Shown: positions 38,602 to 48,193, counted from the stretch's first letter. The stretch: 64,000 bases of DNA from an uncultured Pelagibacteraceae bacterium (GCA_902612325.1 CACMDB010000004.1:1-64000), one strand, 5' to 3'. Numbers and translations are program-made. The notes: generated by a model not told the origin, from the letters alone.

Positions 38602-39931
38602 CGATAATGCGGATATAAGAAATATCCTAAATGAATTAATTGTTGATGCTGGTTACAAAACTAGAGTTGCTGCTAATTATAATCAAGCGTTAAAAGAGAT
38701 TGACAAAAAAATGCCTGATGTAGCTATCCTAGATGTAAAATTAGATAAAGGTGATAATGATGGAATAGAGCTATTATCTCATATCAAGTCTAAAAATAAA
38801 GATGTACCAGTAATTATTATTACAGGGCATGCTAATATTGAAATGGCTGTTAATTCATTAAAGCATGGTGCATTTGAATTTGTTGAAAAACCTTTTGACC
38901 AAGCTAGATTATTAAACTTTATAACCAGGGCTGTTGAAAATCTTCAATTAAAAAAACAAAATAAGGATTATGAAAATAAGTTATTTTCCTCATATGATTT
39001 AATAGGTGTTAGTAAAAATATATCTACAATACGAGACCAAATAAAAAAGATATCATTAACTGAGAGCAGGATTCTTATAAATGGGCCATCAGGTTCGGGA
39101 AAGGAATTAATTGCAAGGAAAATTCATAAAAATTCTAAAAGAGAAAAAAATCCATTTATTATTCTAAATGGAGCACTTCTTGACTCGGAAAAATATGAAC
39201 AAGAATTATTTGGGGAAGAAAAGAGCGATGGTTCCATTTCATATGGTGCTTTAGAAAAAGCTAATAAAGGCACTTTATTAATTGATCAAGTTTCTGAAAT
39301 TCCCCTTGTCATTCAATCAAAAATATTAAGAGTTCTTATTGATCAAAAATTTAAAAGATTAAATGGTAATAATGATATTAATGTTGACGTTAGATTAATT
39401 TGTTCATCAAGTAAGGATTTAAAAGATGAAATAAAAATAGGTAATTTTAGAGAGGATCTCTATCATAGATTGAATGTTTTTGAAATTAACATTAAATCAT
39501 TAAATGAAAGAATTTCTGATATACCTCTTTTAATAAGATATTTTTCAAAAATGATTTCCTCAAATTACAATATTAAAGAATTAGATATTGATGAAAATGA
39601 CTCATATATTTTGAATCATGATTGGAAAGGTAATGTAAGGGAACTAAGAAATTTGATTGAAAGAATTGCAATTTTACAACCTGATACAAAAGACAAAATT
39701 TCTAACATTGTAAAAGAGTCGTTAAAAAGCGACAATTATGATGATAAAATTGGTGAAAATAGCTTATCTGTGCCATTAAAAGAAGCTAGAGAAAACTTTG
39801 AAAAAGAGTATTTAACTATTCAGCTTAAAAAATTTAATGGGAATATATCTAAAACAGCCAACTTTGTTGGTATGGAGAGAAGTGCTCTTCATAGAAAGCT
39901 TAAAGGCTTAGGAATAAAAGAATTTAACTAA
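38576..39931 (+). CDS. ntrX: NtrX-type response regulator with degenerate AAA+ domain
   Basis: Partner regulator of NtrY; 451 residues. The receiver domain (1-125) carries phospho-acceptor D53. The AAA+ domain (about 140-380) keeps Walker A (GPSGSGKE, 170-177), but the sigma-54 contact loop GAFTGA is replaced by a GSISYG sequence (219-224) and Walker B reads LLIDQ with Q238 instead of glutamate. A Fis-type helix-turn-helix is at about 420-447 (GNISKTANFVGMERSALHRKL). It therefore probably regulates sigma-70 promoters by DNA binding. It is followed by trkA after one base. Confidence 0.92.
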   Translation: MTTEILIVDDNADIRNILNELIVDAGYKTRVAANYNQALKEIDKKMPDVAILDVKLDKGDNDGIELLSHIKSKNKDVPVIIITGHANIEMAVNSLKHGAFEFVEKPFDQARLLNFITRAVENLQLKKQNKDYENKLFSSYDLIGVSKNISTIRDQIKKISLTESRILINGPSGSGKELIARKIHKNSKREKNPFIILNGALLDSEKYEQELFGEEKSDGSISYGALEKANKGTLLIDQVSEIPLVIQSKILRVLIDQKFKRLNGNNDINVDVRLICSSSKDLKDEIKIGNFREDLYHRLNVFEINIKSLNERISDIPLLIRYFSKMISSNYNIKELDIDENDSYILNHDWKGNVRELRNLIERIAILQPDTKDKISNIVKESLKSDNYDDKIGENSLSVPLKEARENFEKEYLTIQLKKFNGNISKTANFVGMERSALHRKLKGLGIKEFN

Positions 39932-39932
39932 A

Positions 39933-41324
39933 ATGAATATAATCATCTGTGGTGCTGGTAGAGTAGGTTTTACCATTGCAAAGTTATTGAGTGAACAAGG
40001 TCATTCGATAACAGTTATTGATCAATCAAGTGAGGACATCCAAAAAATCAATGATAGTTTGGATGTTAAGGCAATCGTTGGAAAAGCTACATATCCATCA
40101 ATACTTGAAAAAGCGAATGCCGCTGAAACAGATATGATTATAGCAGTTACTAGAAATGATGAAATCAATATGCTTATTTGTCAAATAGCATTTTCAATAT
40201 TTAACATTCAAAAAAAAATAGCAAGAATTAGATCACAAGACTATCTAAACCCAAGATTTACAAGAGTTTATAATAAAGAGAATTTACCAATTGATGTGAT
40301 TATTTCTCCTGAAATAGAAATTTCCAAATCAATTCAAAGAAAATTGGAGGCGCCAGGTGCATTAGATAGTGTGCCTTTTGCTGATAATAAAATAAGATTA
40401 TTGGAGATATTCATCAAAGAGGATTGTAAATCTATAGGTATTAAGTTTAATGAACTCACAAATAAGTACCCAAAATTAGAGGCCAATATTATTGGAATTA
40501 ATAGAGATAATAAATTTTTTATTCCAAAAAAAACAGACTCGGTAAAAAAAGATGACAAAATTTATGTCATTATTAATTCGTCACAAATGTCAGAAACTCT
40601 TGAAGCATTTGGTCATGAGGAAAAAATTTCGAAAAAGATTTTGATTATAGGTGGAGGAAATATTGGTTTTAATTTAGCTAAGAACATTGAGGAGACTTTA
40701 GAAACAGTTCGAGTTAAAATTGTTGAAAAAAATAAGGAGCGAGCAGAGTTTTTAGCAAATCAACTTAATGATGCAATTGTTATAAATGGTGATGGTCTAG
40801 ATGAAGAAGTTTTAACTGAAGCAAACTTAGGAGAAGCTGAAACTGTATTAGCTCTAACAAATGATGATGAAGATAACTTAATGGTCAGTGTGTTAGTTGA
40901 AAAATTTGCTAAAGACCAAAAAGATATAGATGATAAAAGAACAATGGCATTAATTAATAAACCAAATTATTCACTTCTTCAATCATCATTAAAAATTGAT
41001 GATTTAATTGATCCAAGAATGACGACTGTTTCAAGTATTTTAAAACATATCCACAAAGGAACAATTGAAAATGCATATACTTTATCAGACGGTGAGTACG
41101 AGGTAATTGAAGCTGAAATAATTGAGACTTCTGAACTAATTAACAAAGAAATTAAAAATTCTAATTTACCAGATGAATTAAGAATTGGCGCTGTATTAAG
41201 AGATAAAAAAATAATTATACCTAGATCCAATTTTGTTTTTAAAAAAGATGATAGAGTTGTATTTATTGTTAAAAAAGACTCTATATCTTTTGTTGAAAAT
41301 ATCTTTAGATTAAGTTCAGTATAA
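39933..41324 (+). CDS. trkA: Trk potassium uptake regulatory subunit TrkA
   Basis: Cytoplasmic NAD-binding subunit that gates the TrkH channel. It has 463 residues, two tandem RCK modules each with a Rossmann motif (GAGRVG at 7-12 and GGGNIG near 232-237) and a TrkA_C domain. The position after ntrYX is conserved in alphaproteobacteria, where hfq usually follows; here trkH follows instead. Confidence 0.95.
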   Translation: MNIIICGAGRVGFTIAKLLSEQGHSITVIDQSSEDIQKINDSLDVKAIVGKATYPSILEKANAAETDMIIAVTRNDEINMLICQIAFSIFNIQKKIARIRSQDYLNPRFTRVYNKENLPIDVIISPEIEISKSIQRKLEAPGALDSVPFADNKIRLLEIFIKEDCKSIGIKFNELTNKYPKLEANIIGINRDNKFFIPKKTDSVKKDDKIYVIINSSQMSETLEAFGHEEKISKKILIIGGGNIGFNLAKNIEETLETVRVKIVEKNKERAEFLANQLNDAIVINGDGLDEEVLTEANLGEAETVLALTNDDEDNLMVSVLVEKFAKDQKDIDDKRTMALINKPNYSLLQSSLKIDDLIDPRMTTVSSILKHIHKGTIENAYTLSDGEYEVIEAEIIETSELINKEIKNSNLPDELRIGAVLRDKKIIIPRSNFVFKKDDRVVFIVKKDSISFVENIFRLSSV

Positions 41325-41328
41325 TTAG

Positions 41329-42735
41329 ATGTTTGGATTGCAAATTAAATATCTAAGTTTCTTTTTTGGATTAATTTCTATTTTATCTTTTTTTAATATA
41401 ATTTATTCTTACTATTTCAATCTTTACCTAAACTTAGATACTTATTATTTAAGTTTATTTTTATCTTCGATTCTGGCTATTCTTTTCTATAGTTTAAAAA
41501 TATTGCCTAAAAAAACATCAATTTTTCAAAAAATTTTAACTGTTTTTTTGGGATATATTTTACTACCTTTAATTTTATCTATTCCTTTTTACCTAAGTAT
41601 TTATAACTTAACTTTTATAAATTCTTTTTTTGAAGCAGTTTCAGGTTTTACCTCTACTGGTTTTACTATCTTTGAAAATATTAAAAATATAGATCAGAGT
41701 TTGATTTTATGGAGATCAACCACTCAATGGATTGGTGGATTATATTTCTTATTTTCTATAATTTATTTAATAGATATTTATGATGAAAATTTTAAAAAAA
41801 CTTTAACAAATTTTTTTTCATTTAATACCTCAGAAGTATTTAAACAAGCTATAAAAGTTTTTTTTATATATTCTGGTATAACTTTAGTAATTTTTGTAAT
41901 ACTAAATTTATTTTCTATAAGAACTTTTGACTCTTTAAACTTAGCATTTTCATTAATTTCTTCAGGAGGTTTTTTACCTACAAATGATTTGTCCAGTATA
42001 ATCAGAGATGATACTCAAACTATTATTTTGTCATTTTTGATGTTAACTTCTTTTTTTAGTATTTTTTTTAGTTACAACTTATTTTTCTTCAAGAGAAAAA
42101 ATATTAATTTTCTATATGAAGATCTCAATTTAATAATTTACTTCGTTATAGTCTTAATTATCTTTTTTTTATTTTTTAGTTTTAATCAAAACTTTTTGAA
42201 TTATTTTTTGTCAATATCAAGTAGTATGTCGAATATTGGTTTTACACTAAATAATTCAAATACAAATTTGACTTTTATTTATTTGATTTTGGTAATTATT
42301 GGAGGATCTTTTTTTTCCACAAGTTCAGGATTGAGATTTATGAAGATTTATTCTTTATTTATATATTCAGTTAATCAAATTTTATCATTCAGCAGGCCAA
42401 AAAATATATATAAGAATAAGTTATTTTTCTCTGAAGTTAATTTTGACTTTAATGAGATAAGTAAATATTTTTTATCAGTTCTTATATTTATTTTATCACT
42501 TTTTATTTTAACTACATTATTGACTTTGAGTGAATTTAGCTTTGAAAATTCGTTTAAATTATCTATTTTAACATTAATGAATACTGTCAATTCAAGTTCA
42601 TATGGTTTAAGTGATCTAACTTTTTATAACCTTTCATATTTTACCAAATATTGTCTTATTTTTTTCATGATTGTTGGACGAATTGAGTTATTAACAATTT
42701 TGCTTCTTGTTAAAAAATTTCTTTTTAAAAATTAA
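41329..42735 (+). CDS. trkH: Trk potassium transporter membrane subunit TrkH
   Basis: Pore-forming potassium channel subunit in the inner membrane. It has 468 residues, very hydrophobic, with about ten to twelve helices arranged as four M1-P-M2 repeats. Selectivity-filter-like segments are visible as SGFTSTGFT (first repeat), ISSGGFLPT, SSMSNIGFT and NSSSYGLS. It starts four bases after trkA, so both subunits are made from one message. Confidence 0.93.
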   Translation: MFGLQIKYLSFFFGLISILSFFNIIYSYYFNLYLNLDTYYLSLFLSSILAILFYSLKILPKKTSIFQKILTVFLGYILLPLILSIPFYLSIYNLTFINSFFEAVSGFTSTGFTIFENIKNIDQSLILWRSTTQWIGGLYFLFSIIYLIDIYDENFKKTLTNFFSFNTSEVFKQAIKVFFIYSGITLVIFVILNLFSIRTFDSLNLAFSLISSGGFLPTNDLSSIIRDDTQTIILSFLMLTSFFSIFFSYNLFFFKRKNINFLYEDLNLIIYFVIVLIIFFLFFSFNQNFLNYFLSISSSMSNIGFTLNNSNTNLTFIYLILVIIGGSFFSTSSGLRFMKIYSLFIYSVNQILSFSRPKNIYKNKLFFSEVNFDFNEISKYFLSVLIFILSLFILTTLLTLSEFSFENSFKLSILTLMNTVNSSSYGLSDLTFYNLSYFTKYCLIFFMIVGRIELLTILLLVKKFLFKN

Positions 42736-42763
42736 TTAATTATTGTATATGTAGTATGATTTT

Positions 42764-42840
42764 GCGCCCTTAGCTCAGCTGGATAGAGCATCGGTTTTCT
42801 AAACCGAGGGTCGTAGGTTCGAATCCTTCAGGGCGCGCCA
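42764..42840 (+). tRNA. tRNA-Arg (TCT anticodon)
   Basis: A complete cloverleaf of 77 bases. The acceptor stem GCGCCCT pairs with AGGGCGC, followed by discriminator G and an encoded CCA. The anticodon stem TCGGT/ACCGA encloses loop TTTCTAA, giving anticodon TCT at 42798-42800. The T arm has GTAGG-TTCGAAT-CCTTC with one mismatch. Confidence 0.96.
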
Positions 42841-43005
42841 TTACTAGCACATTTTTGGTTAAAATTTATCTTGACTAGATTTTCAATTAATTTGAAATGA
42901 GATTAAATTTCCCTTGAACCCCTATTTTTATCATGCTTAAATTAAGAATATTCAAAAGTAATTTTGAATTATTTGTTAACAAATAAATAAACAATAGGAA
43001 GAAAT
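42841..43005 (+). promoter_or_regulatory. aapJ upstream region
   Basis: A 165-base gap, one of the longest in the window. TTGAAC at 42914-42919 and TTAAAT at 42937-42942 with a 17-base spacer are a plausible promoter. A good Shine-Dalgarno (AGGAAG, 42996-43001) lies five bases before the aapJ ATG, stronger than at most genes here. I see no convincing riboswitch fold. Confidence 0.45.
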
Positions 43006-44046
43006 ATGTTTAAATACTTAAAACAATTAACTTCTTTAGTTGCTATGGTTGCTGTGTTGTTCACTTTTACAACAGAGTCTATGGCTGCTAAAAAATCTAA
43101 AACACTTAAAAACACTCAGAAAAAAGGGTTTGTAAGATGTGGAGTATCTCAAGGTCTTCCAGGATTTTCTAATGCTGATGCTGCAGGAAATTGGACTGGT
43201 GTTGACGTTGACGTATGTAGAGCTGTAGCTGCTGCAGTATTAGGTGATGCAAACAAAGTTAAGTTTACACCACTAAGTGCTAAAGAAAGATTTACTGCTT
43301 TAACTTCTGGTGAGATTGATATCTTATCAAGAAACACAACTTGGACTCTTTCTAGAGACGCTGATATCGGACTTACTTTCGTTGGAGTAAACTTCTACGA
43401 TGGTCAAGGCTTCATGGTAAGAAAAAGCTCAGGTATCACTTCAACTAGCCAATTCAAAGATGGTATCTCAGCTTGTACAAACATTGGTACAACAACTGAG
43501 TTAAACATGAGAGACTTCTTTAATTCAAAAGGAATTTCTTATGAGCCAGTTGCATTTGAAAAAGCTGACGAAGTTGTTGCTGCTTACGATGCAGGTAGAT
43601 GTGATACATACACTACTGATAAATCTGGTTTAGCTGCTCAAAGAACAAAAATGAAAAACCCTGATGAACACATTGTTCTACCAGAAACTATTTCTAAAGA
43701 ACCTTTAGGACCAGTTGTTAGACAAGGTGATGCAGTTTGGGAAGATATCGTAAGATGGTCTTTGAACACTATGATCGAAGCTGAAGAATATGGTATTACT
43801 TCAGCAAATGCAGACATGATGAAAACTTCAGATAACCCAGCAATCAAAAGATTAGTTGGTGCTGAAGGTGAATTAGGTGCTGCTTTTGGTCTAGATAACG
43901 ACTGGAGCTTAAGAATTATCAAGCAAGTTGGTAATTATGGTGAAAGTTATAAGAGAAATATAGCTGACACTGGAATTTTACCAGACAGAGGTCCAAACCA
44001 ATTATGGACAAAAGGCGGAATACTTTACGTTCCACCTGCAAGATAA
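43006..44046 (+). CDS. aapJ: General L-amino acid ABC transporter, periplasmic binding protein
   Basis: Captures amino acids in the periplasm for the AapQMP transporter. It has 346 residues with a signal peptide (about 1-27, cleavage near SMAA/KK). RCGVSQGLPGFSNAD, the SRNTTWTLSRD segment and GPVVRQGD are typical of the AapJ/BztA/YhdW family. Codon use is richer in GC-ending and preferred codons than in neighbouring genes, with a strong ribosome binding site, consistent with very high expression, as known for SAR11 binding proteins. Confidence 0.95.
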   Translation: MFKYLKQLTSLVAMVAVLFTFTTESMAAKKSKTLKNTQKKGFVRCGVSQGLPGFSNADAAGNWTGVDVDVCRAVAAAVLGDANKVKFTPLSAKERFTALTSGEIDILSRNTTWTLSRDADIGLTFVGVNFYDGQGFMVRKSSGITSTSQFKDGISACTNIGTTTELNMRDFFNSKGISYEPVAFEKADEVVAAYDAGRCDTYTTDKSGLAAQRTKMKNPDEHIVLPETISKEPLGPVVRQGDAVWEDIVRWSLNTMIEAEEYGITSANADMMKTSDNPAIKRLVGAEGELGAAFGLDNDWSLRIIKQVGNYGESYKRNIADTGILPDRGPNQLWTKGGILYVPPAR

Positions 44047-44068
44047 TTGTAGTTTAAATTAATTAAAA

Positions 44069-44096
44069 AGGGCTAGATTTTTCTAGCCCTTTTTTT
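44069..44096 (+). terminator. Intrinsic terminator between aapJ and aapQ
   Basis: AGGGCTAGA (44069-44077) pairs perfectly with TCTAGCCCT (44082-44090) around a TTTT loop, followed by a T run to 44096. It starts 22 bases after the aapJ stop and probably ends most transcripts there, with readthrough into the permease genes. Confidence 0.9.
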
Positions 44097-44120
44097 ATAA
44101 ACTCATATATTATCGGCAAA

Positions 44121-45272
44121 GTGAATTTTAAACTTAAAGATATAGTCCCACAATTAATTACAGTTTTAGCTGTAGTTTTAGTTTTCGGTTTTTTTACTTA
44201 TAACGCCCAAATCAATATGGAAAATAGAGGTATTGATTTTGGTTATGGTTTTCTATCTCAAGAATCTTCTTTTGATGTTCAGTTTTCATTAATTGAATAT
44301 GATGGATCACACTCATATTTCAGAGCCTATTTAGTTGGGCTTTTAAATACAATTCTTGTTTCAGTCATTGGGATAATTATTGCAACAATCTTAGGAGTAA
44401 TAGTTGGTATAGCAAGATTATCCCCTAATTATCTAATTAATAAATTTGCAGCTTTTTATGTTGAGTTTTTTAGAAATATTCCACTACTACTTCAAATCTT
44501 CTTTTGGTATTTTGCTGCATTACGTGCTTTGCCACTTCCACAAGATGCTGAAGCAATGTTTGGAGTTTTTTTTCTAACTATAAAAGGCTTGTATGTCCCA
44601 GCATTTATTTGGCAAAATTTTAATATTTTCTTTTATTCAATTATAGCCGCAATCATAGCTATCATTGTTATACGAGCGCATGCCAAAAAAGTTCAGGAAA
44701 ATCAAGGTAAACAAATTCCAGTTTTTTTAATTTCTATAGGACTGATATTTATTCTTCCACTTTTAAGTTTTTTAATTGGTGGCGTAAGACTTTCTTTTGA
44801 AGTTCCTGTTTTGAAACAATTGGCAACAACATCTTTTATTTATGAGGGTGGAGTTAGCTTACCCCCAGAATTGATAGCATTAACATTATCTTTATCTTTA
44901 TATACAGCAACATTTATCGCAGAATGTGTCAGAGCTGGAATTCAAGGTGTTGGTAAAGGTCAAAAAGAGGCAGCAGCATCAATTGGACTTACCCCTAATC
45001 AAGTACTTAAATTAGTAATTATGCCTCAAGCTTTGAGAATAATAATTCCGCCAACAACAAATCAATATCTAAATTTAACAAAAAATTCATCCTTAGCAGC
45101 TGCGATAGCGTATCCAGATTTAGTGTTAGTCTTTGCTGGAACAGCATTAATGCAAACAGGTAAGGCAATTGAGATAGTATCAATCACCATGTTTACTTAT
45201 CTAACTTTGAGTATTTCAATCTCAATTTTAATGAACTGGTACAACAAGAAAATAGCTATTCAGGAGAAATAA
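44121..45272 (+). CDS. aapQ: General L-amino acid ABC transporter permease AapQ
   Basis: First membrane subunit of the amino-acid importer; 383 residues. Start codon is GTG at 44121. A first helix near 10-28 is followed by a periplasmic segment and the permease core; EFFRNIPLLLQIFFWY, AECVRAGIQGVGKGQKEAAASIGL (the ATPase-contacting loop) and LTKNSSLAAAIAYPDLV are characteristic. It overlaps aapM by one base. Confidence 0.93.
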   Translation: MNFKLKDIVPQLITVLAVVLVFGFFTYNAQINMENRGIDFGYGFLSQESSFDVQFSLIEYDGSHSYFRAYLVGLLNTILVSVIGIIIATILGVIVGIARLSPNYLINKFAAFYVEFFRNIPLLLQIFFWYFAALRALPLPQDAEAMFGVFFLTIKGLYVPAFIWQNFNIFFYSIIAAIIAIIVIRAHAKKVQENQGKQIPVFLISIGLIFILPLLSFLIGGVRLSFEVPVLKQLATTSFIYEGGVSLPPELIALTLSLSLYTATFIAECVRAGIQGVGKGQKEAAASIGLTPNQVLKLVIMPQALRIIIPPTTNQYLNLTKNSSLAAAIAYPDLVLVFAGTALMQTGKAIEIVSITMFTYLTLSISISILMNWYNKKIAIQEK

Positions 45273-46714
45273 TGTCTAATATCAATTTTTTAAAACCTGA
45301 TAGAACTAATCTTAATATTTTTTTGTATCTTGGCTCTTTTTTATTTTTTATTAGTATTTTAGATGTTTTTCTAAACTCTTTTTTTAGATTAAATTTAACT
45401 GGTTTTTTACCTAATTTTTTAAGTTTCTTATTACCTTTAATACTTGGTTTTGTGGGTCTTTATTTCATTCGAATAGAGTATAGTGGAATTAAAAATTTAG
45501 ACCTCTTAAACAAACATATTAATACAAATAATTTTAATGCTGTTTTATCATTATTGATAATTTTCATAATCATCAAATCTCTACCACCTATATTAAGCTG
45601 GTTTGTCATTGACGCTAGTTTTGCAGGAGATACAAAAGATGTTTGTACGGGTTCTGGCGCATGCTGGACATATATTAAGGTTTGGATGAGAAGATTTATG
45701 TATGGAATGTATCCAAATGCAGAACAATGGAGAATTAATCTATCATTTGTCGCTTTAGTGTTACTTGGTTCTGTTGGATATTTTGCGACTGATAAATTTA
45801 AGAAATATTTAACACTTTATTATGTAGTTATTTATCCTTTAATTGCGTTTTTGTTTATCTTCTTCTTTATTTCTGGTGGCCCTGTTTTTTTTGACTTTTC
45901 TTATGGAATTATTGCTGCAATTTTATCTATCATTATTGGTTTTTTTATTCCAAGTAAATTTAAGTTTTATTACTTTTTAATAGTTCCTTTAGCGCTTTAT
46001 GTAATTTTGAAATATTTTCTTTTTTTTGAAGAATACATTGAGCTTGGAAAATTAGATGGTTTAAATTGGGTTGAAACAGGCGCATGGGGAGGTCTGTCGC
46101 TAACATTTATAATTTCTTTTTTCTGTCTTATATTCTGTTTTCCAATTGGAATGGCTTTTGCTCTTGGACGAAGATCGGAGTTTCCGTTAATAAGATATAT
46201 ATCAGTCGGCTTTATTGAATTCTGGAGAGGTGTTCCATTAATAACAGTTTTATTCATGTCTGCCGTGATGTTTCCAATGTTTTTACCAGAGGACTTTTTT
46301 ATTGATAAATTAGTAAGAGCCATAATTGCAATTTCTTTATTTGAGGCTGCATATGTTGCAGAAGTTATAAGAGGTGGCTTACAAGCTTTACCAAGAGGCC
46401 AATACGAAGCTGCGAAATCATTAGGTATGGGTTATTGGAAAATGCATATTTTTGTAATTTTACCTCAAGCTCTTAAATTAGTAATACCAGGAATAGCAAA
46501 TACTTTCTTGGCACTAGTAAAAGATACTCCATTAATATTTGTTGTTGGATTATTAGAAATAGTTGGAATGTTAAATTTAGCTAAAACAAATCCGAAATGG
46601 TTAGGATTTGCTATGGAAGGGTATGTATTTGCTGCTATAATTTTCTGGATTATTTGTTATGCAATGAGTAAATATAGTTATAATCTAGAACAAAAATATA
46701 AAACCGATAGATAA
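45272..46714 (+). CDS. aapM: General L-amino acid ABC transporter permease AapM
   Basis: Second membrane subunit; 480 residues. The C-terminal half carries the permease core with EFWRGVPLITVLFM, AEVIRGGLQALPRGQYEAAKSLGM and VKDTPLIFVVGLLEIVG. The family-specific periplasmic region around residue 120-150 (acidic DTKDVCTGSGACW) is present. The protein is longer than I expect for AapM (about 385-435) because of additional hydrophobic segments between about 155 and 250. It is followed after six bases by the ATPase gene. Confidence 0.92.
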   Translation: MSNINFLKPDRTNLNIFLYLGSFLFFISILDVFLNSFFRLNLTGFLPNFLSFLLPLILGFVGLYFIRIEYSGIKNLDLLNKHINTNNFNAVLSLLIIFIIIKSLPPILSWFVIDASFAGDTKDVCTGSGACWTYIKVWMRRFMYGMYPNAEQWRINLSFVALVLLGSVGYFATDKFKKYLTLYYVVIYPLIAFLFIFFFISGGPVFFDFSYGIIAAILSIIIGFFIPSKFKFYYFLIVPLALYVILKYFLFFEEYIELGKLDGLNWVETGAWGGLSLTFIISFFCLIFCFPIGMAFALGRRSEFPLIRYISVGFIEFWRGVPLITVLFMSAVMFPMFLPEDFFIDKLVRAIIAISLFEAAYVAEVIRGGLQALPRGQYEAAKSLGMGYWKMHIFVILPQALKLVIPGIANTFLALVKDTPLIFVVGLLEIVGMLNLAKTNPKWLGFAMEGYVFAAIIFWIICYAMSKYSYNLEQKYKTDR

Positions 46715-46720
46715 AAATTT

Positions 46721-47455
46721 ATGTCAGATAGTATTATCCAAATAAGTAATATGAATAAGTGGTTTGGTGATTTCCAAGTTTTAAAAGGAATAAATTTAGA
46801 AGTTAAACCAAAAGAAAAAATTGTTGTTTGTGGTCCATCTGGATCAGGAAAGTCTACATTAATTCGATGTATTAATAGATTAGAAGAGCATCAAGAAGGT
46901 AATATTGTTGTTGATGGAACTGAATTAACAGAGGATACAAAAAATATTGAACAAATTAGAGCTGAAGTTGGAATGGTATTTCAACAATTTAATTTGTTTC
47001 CTCACTTATCTATTTTGGATAACTGCACATTAGCTCCTATTTGGGTTAAAAAAATGCCCAAAAAAGAGGCGGAGGAATTAGCATTAAAACATCTAGAAAG
47101 AGTACAAATTCTTGATCAAGCACAAAAATATCCAGGTCAACTATCTGGAGGACAACAACAAAGAGCTGCTATTGCAAGAGCTTTATGTATGGAGCCAAAA
47201 ATAATGCTTTTTGACGAACCTACATCTGCTTTAGATCCCGAAATGATTAAAGAAGTGTTAGACGTTATGGTTAATTTAGCAAAACAAGGAATGACTATGA
47301 TCGTAGTTACACATGAAATGGGTTTTGCAAAAGAAGTTGCAGATCAAATGATATTTATGGATGAAGGAATGATAGTAGAAAAAGCCGATACCAAAGAATT
47401 TTTTGCTAATCCAAAGAGTGATAGAACCAAACTTTTCCTCAGCCAGATACTATAG
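46721..47455 (+). CDS. aapP: General L-amino acid ABC transporter ATPase AapP
   Basis: Energises amino-acid import; 244 residues. Walker A is GPSGSGKST, the Q-loop [13 protein letters not shown], the signature LSGGQQQR and Walker [28 protein letters not shown] is the usual polar amino-acid transporter switch region. It completes the aapJQMP operon. Confidence 0.96.
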   Translation: MSDSIIQISNMNKWFGDFQVLKGINLEVKPKEKIVVCGPSGSGKSTLIRCINRLEEHQEGNIVVDGTELTEDTKNIEQIRAEVGMVFQQFNLFPHLSILDNCTLAPIWVKKMPKKEAEELALKHLERVQILDQAQKYPGQLSGGQQQRAAIARALCMEPKIMLFDEPTSALDPEMIKEVLDVMVNLAKQGMTMIVVTHEMGFAKEVADQMIFMDEGMIVEKADTKEFFANPKSDRTKLFLSQIL

Positions 47456-47573
47456 TTCAAGCTAATTTCAAGAAATATTTCTCAAATTATAGCTGAAGTA
47501 ATGCTTGACATATTTCCCTTAATACGGGTTTTTAGGCAAAAAAAATAAAAATTTATTGTTGCAGTAGGTATTA

Positions 47574-47594
47574 AAAACTAGTTCAATTAGTTTT
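47574..47594 (+). terminator. Weak hairpin, possible end of the aap operon or leader hairpin
   Basis: AAAACTA (47574-47580) pairs with TAGTTTT (47588-47594) around a seven-base loop, followed by two T residues. It lies in the 162-base gap between aapP and the XRE gene. It is AT-rich and weak, so its role is uncertain. A TTGACA at 47505-47510 has no convincing -10 partner. Confidence 0.35.
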
Positions 47595-47617
47595 TTAAAA
47601 AATTAAGAGGGGTCTTA

Positions 47618-47989
47618 ATGGAAGATAATTTTAATAAGCATTTAGGCAATAAGCTTAAGCTTAGAAGACTAGCACTAGGTTTAACTCAAACTAAAGTAGC
47701 AAAAGCAATCCACGTCACATTTCAGCAAATTCAAAAATATGAAAAAGGCACTAATGGGGTAAGTTCAATAAGGTTATTACAATTATCGAACTATCTTAAA
47801 GTGCCAATTAATTATTTTTTTGAGGATTTTTCAGAATATCTGATAAATTTAGAGAAATCACAAGAAGGTCATATGAATGTAAATTATAACTTTTTAGTGA
47901 AATTATATTCTGAACTAAATGCTGATCAAAAATTAAAGTTTAATAAATCATTACAGGCTGGAAGTAACAATATTTCAAAGGTTGGATAA
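47618..47989 (+). CDS. Small XRE-family DNA-binding regulator
   Basis: A 123-residue protein whose N-terminal ~65 residues form a Cro/CI helix-turn-helix (LKLRRLALGLTQTKVAKAI, then TFQQIQKYEKGTNG and RLLQLSNYLKVPINYFF). The C-terminal ~50 residues are not recognised and lack an obvious ligand domain. A good Shine-Dalgarno (AGAGGGG) precedes the ATG. Similar small XRE proteins are conserved across alphaproteobacteria, but I cannot name targets. It ends four bases from the convergent tRNA-Asn. Confidence 0.88.
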   Translation: MEDNFNKHLGNKLKLRRLALGLTQTKVAKAIHVTFQQIQKYEKGTNGVSSIRLLQLSNYLKVPINYFFEDFSEYLINLEKSQEGHMNVNYNFLVKLYSELNADQKLKFNKSLQAGSNNISKVG

Positions 47990-47993
47990 TTTT

Positions 47994-48069
47994 TGGCTCC
48001 TCGGGCAGGACTCGAACCTGCGACCAATTGATTAACAGTCAACTGCTCTACCAACTGAGCTACCGAGGA
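47994..48069 (-). tRNA. tRNA-Asn (GTT anticodon)
   Basis: A 76-base cloverleaf on the minus strand with encoded CCA (47994-47996). The acceptor stem TCCTCGG pairs with CCGAGGA. Anticodon stem TTGAC/GTCAA (one possible wobble) encloses loop TGTTAA with anticodon GTT at 48036-48034. The T arm is CAGG-TTCGAGT-CCTG. Confidence 0.95.
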
Positions 48070-48119
48070 ATATTAAAATCTCAACTTACTTTTTTTTTTC
48101 ACTAAAACAAGATTTTTTT

Positions 48120-48193
48120 TGGAGGCAACGCCCGGAATCGAACCGGGATACAAGGATTTGCAATCCTCTGCGTAACCATTCCGCCACGTTGCC
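48120..48193 (-). tRNA. tRNA-Cys (GCA anticodon)
   Basis: A 74-base cloverleaf on the minus strand with encoded CCA (48120-48122). The acceptor stem GGCAACG pairs with CGTTGCC, with discriminator T (U). The anticodon loop in GGATTGCAAATCC gives anticodon GCA. The T arm CCCGG-TTCGATT-CCGGG is perfect. It lies 50 bases upstream of tRNA-Asn on the same strand and they probably share a transcript. Confidence 0.95.
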
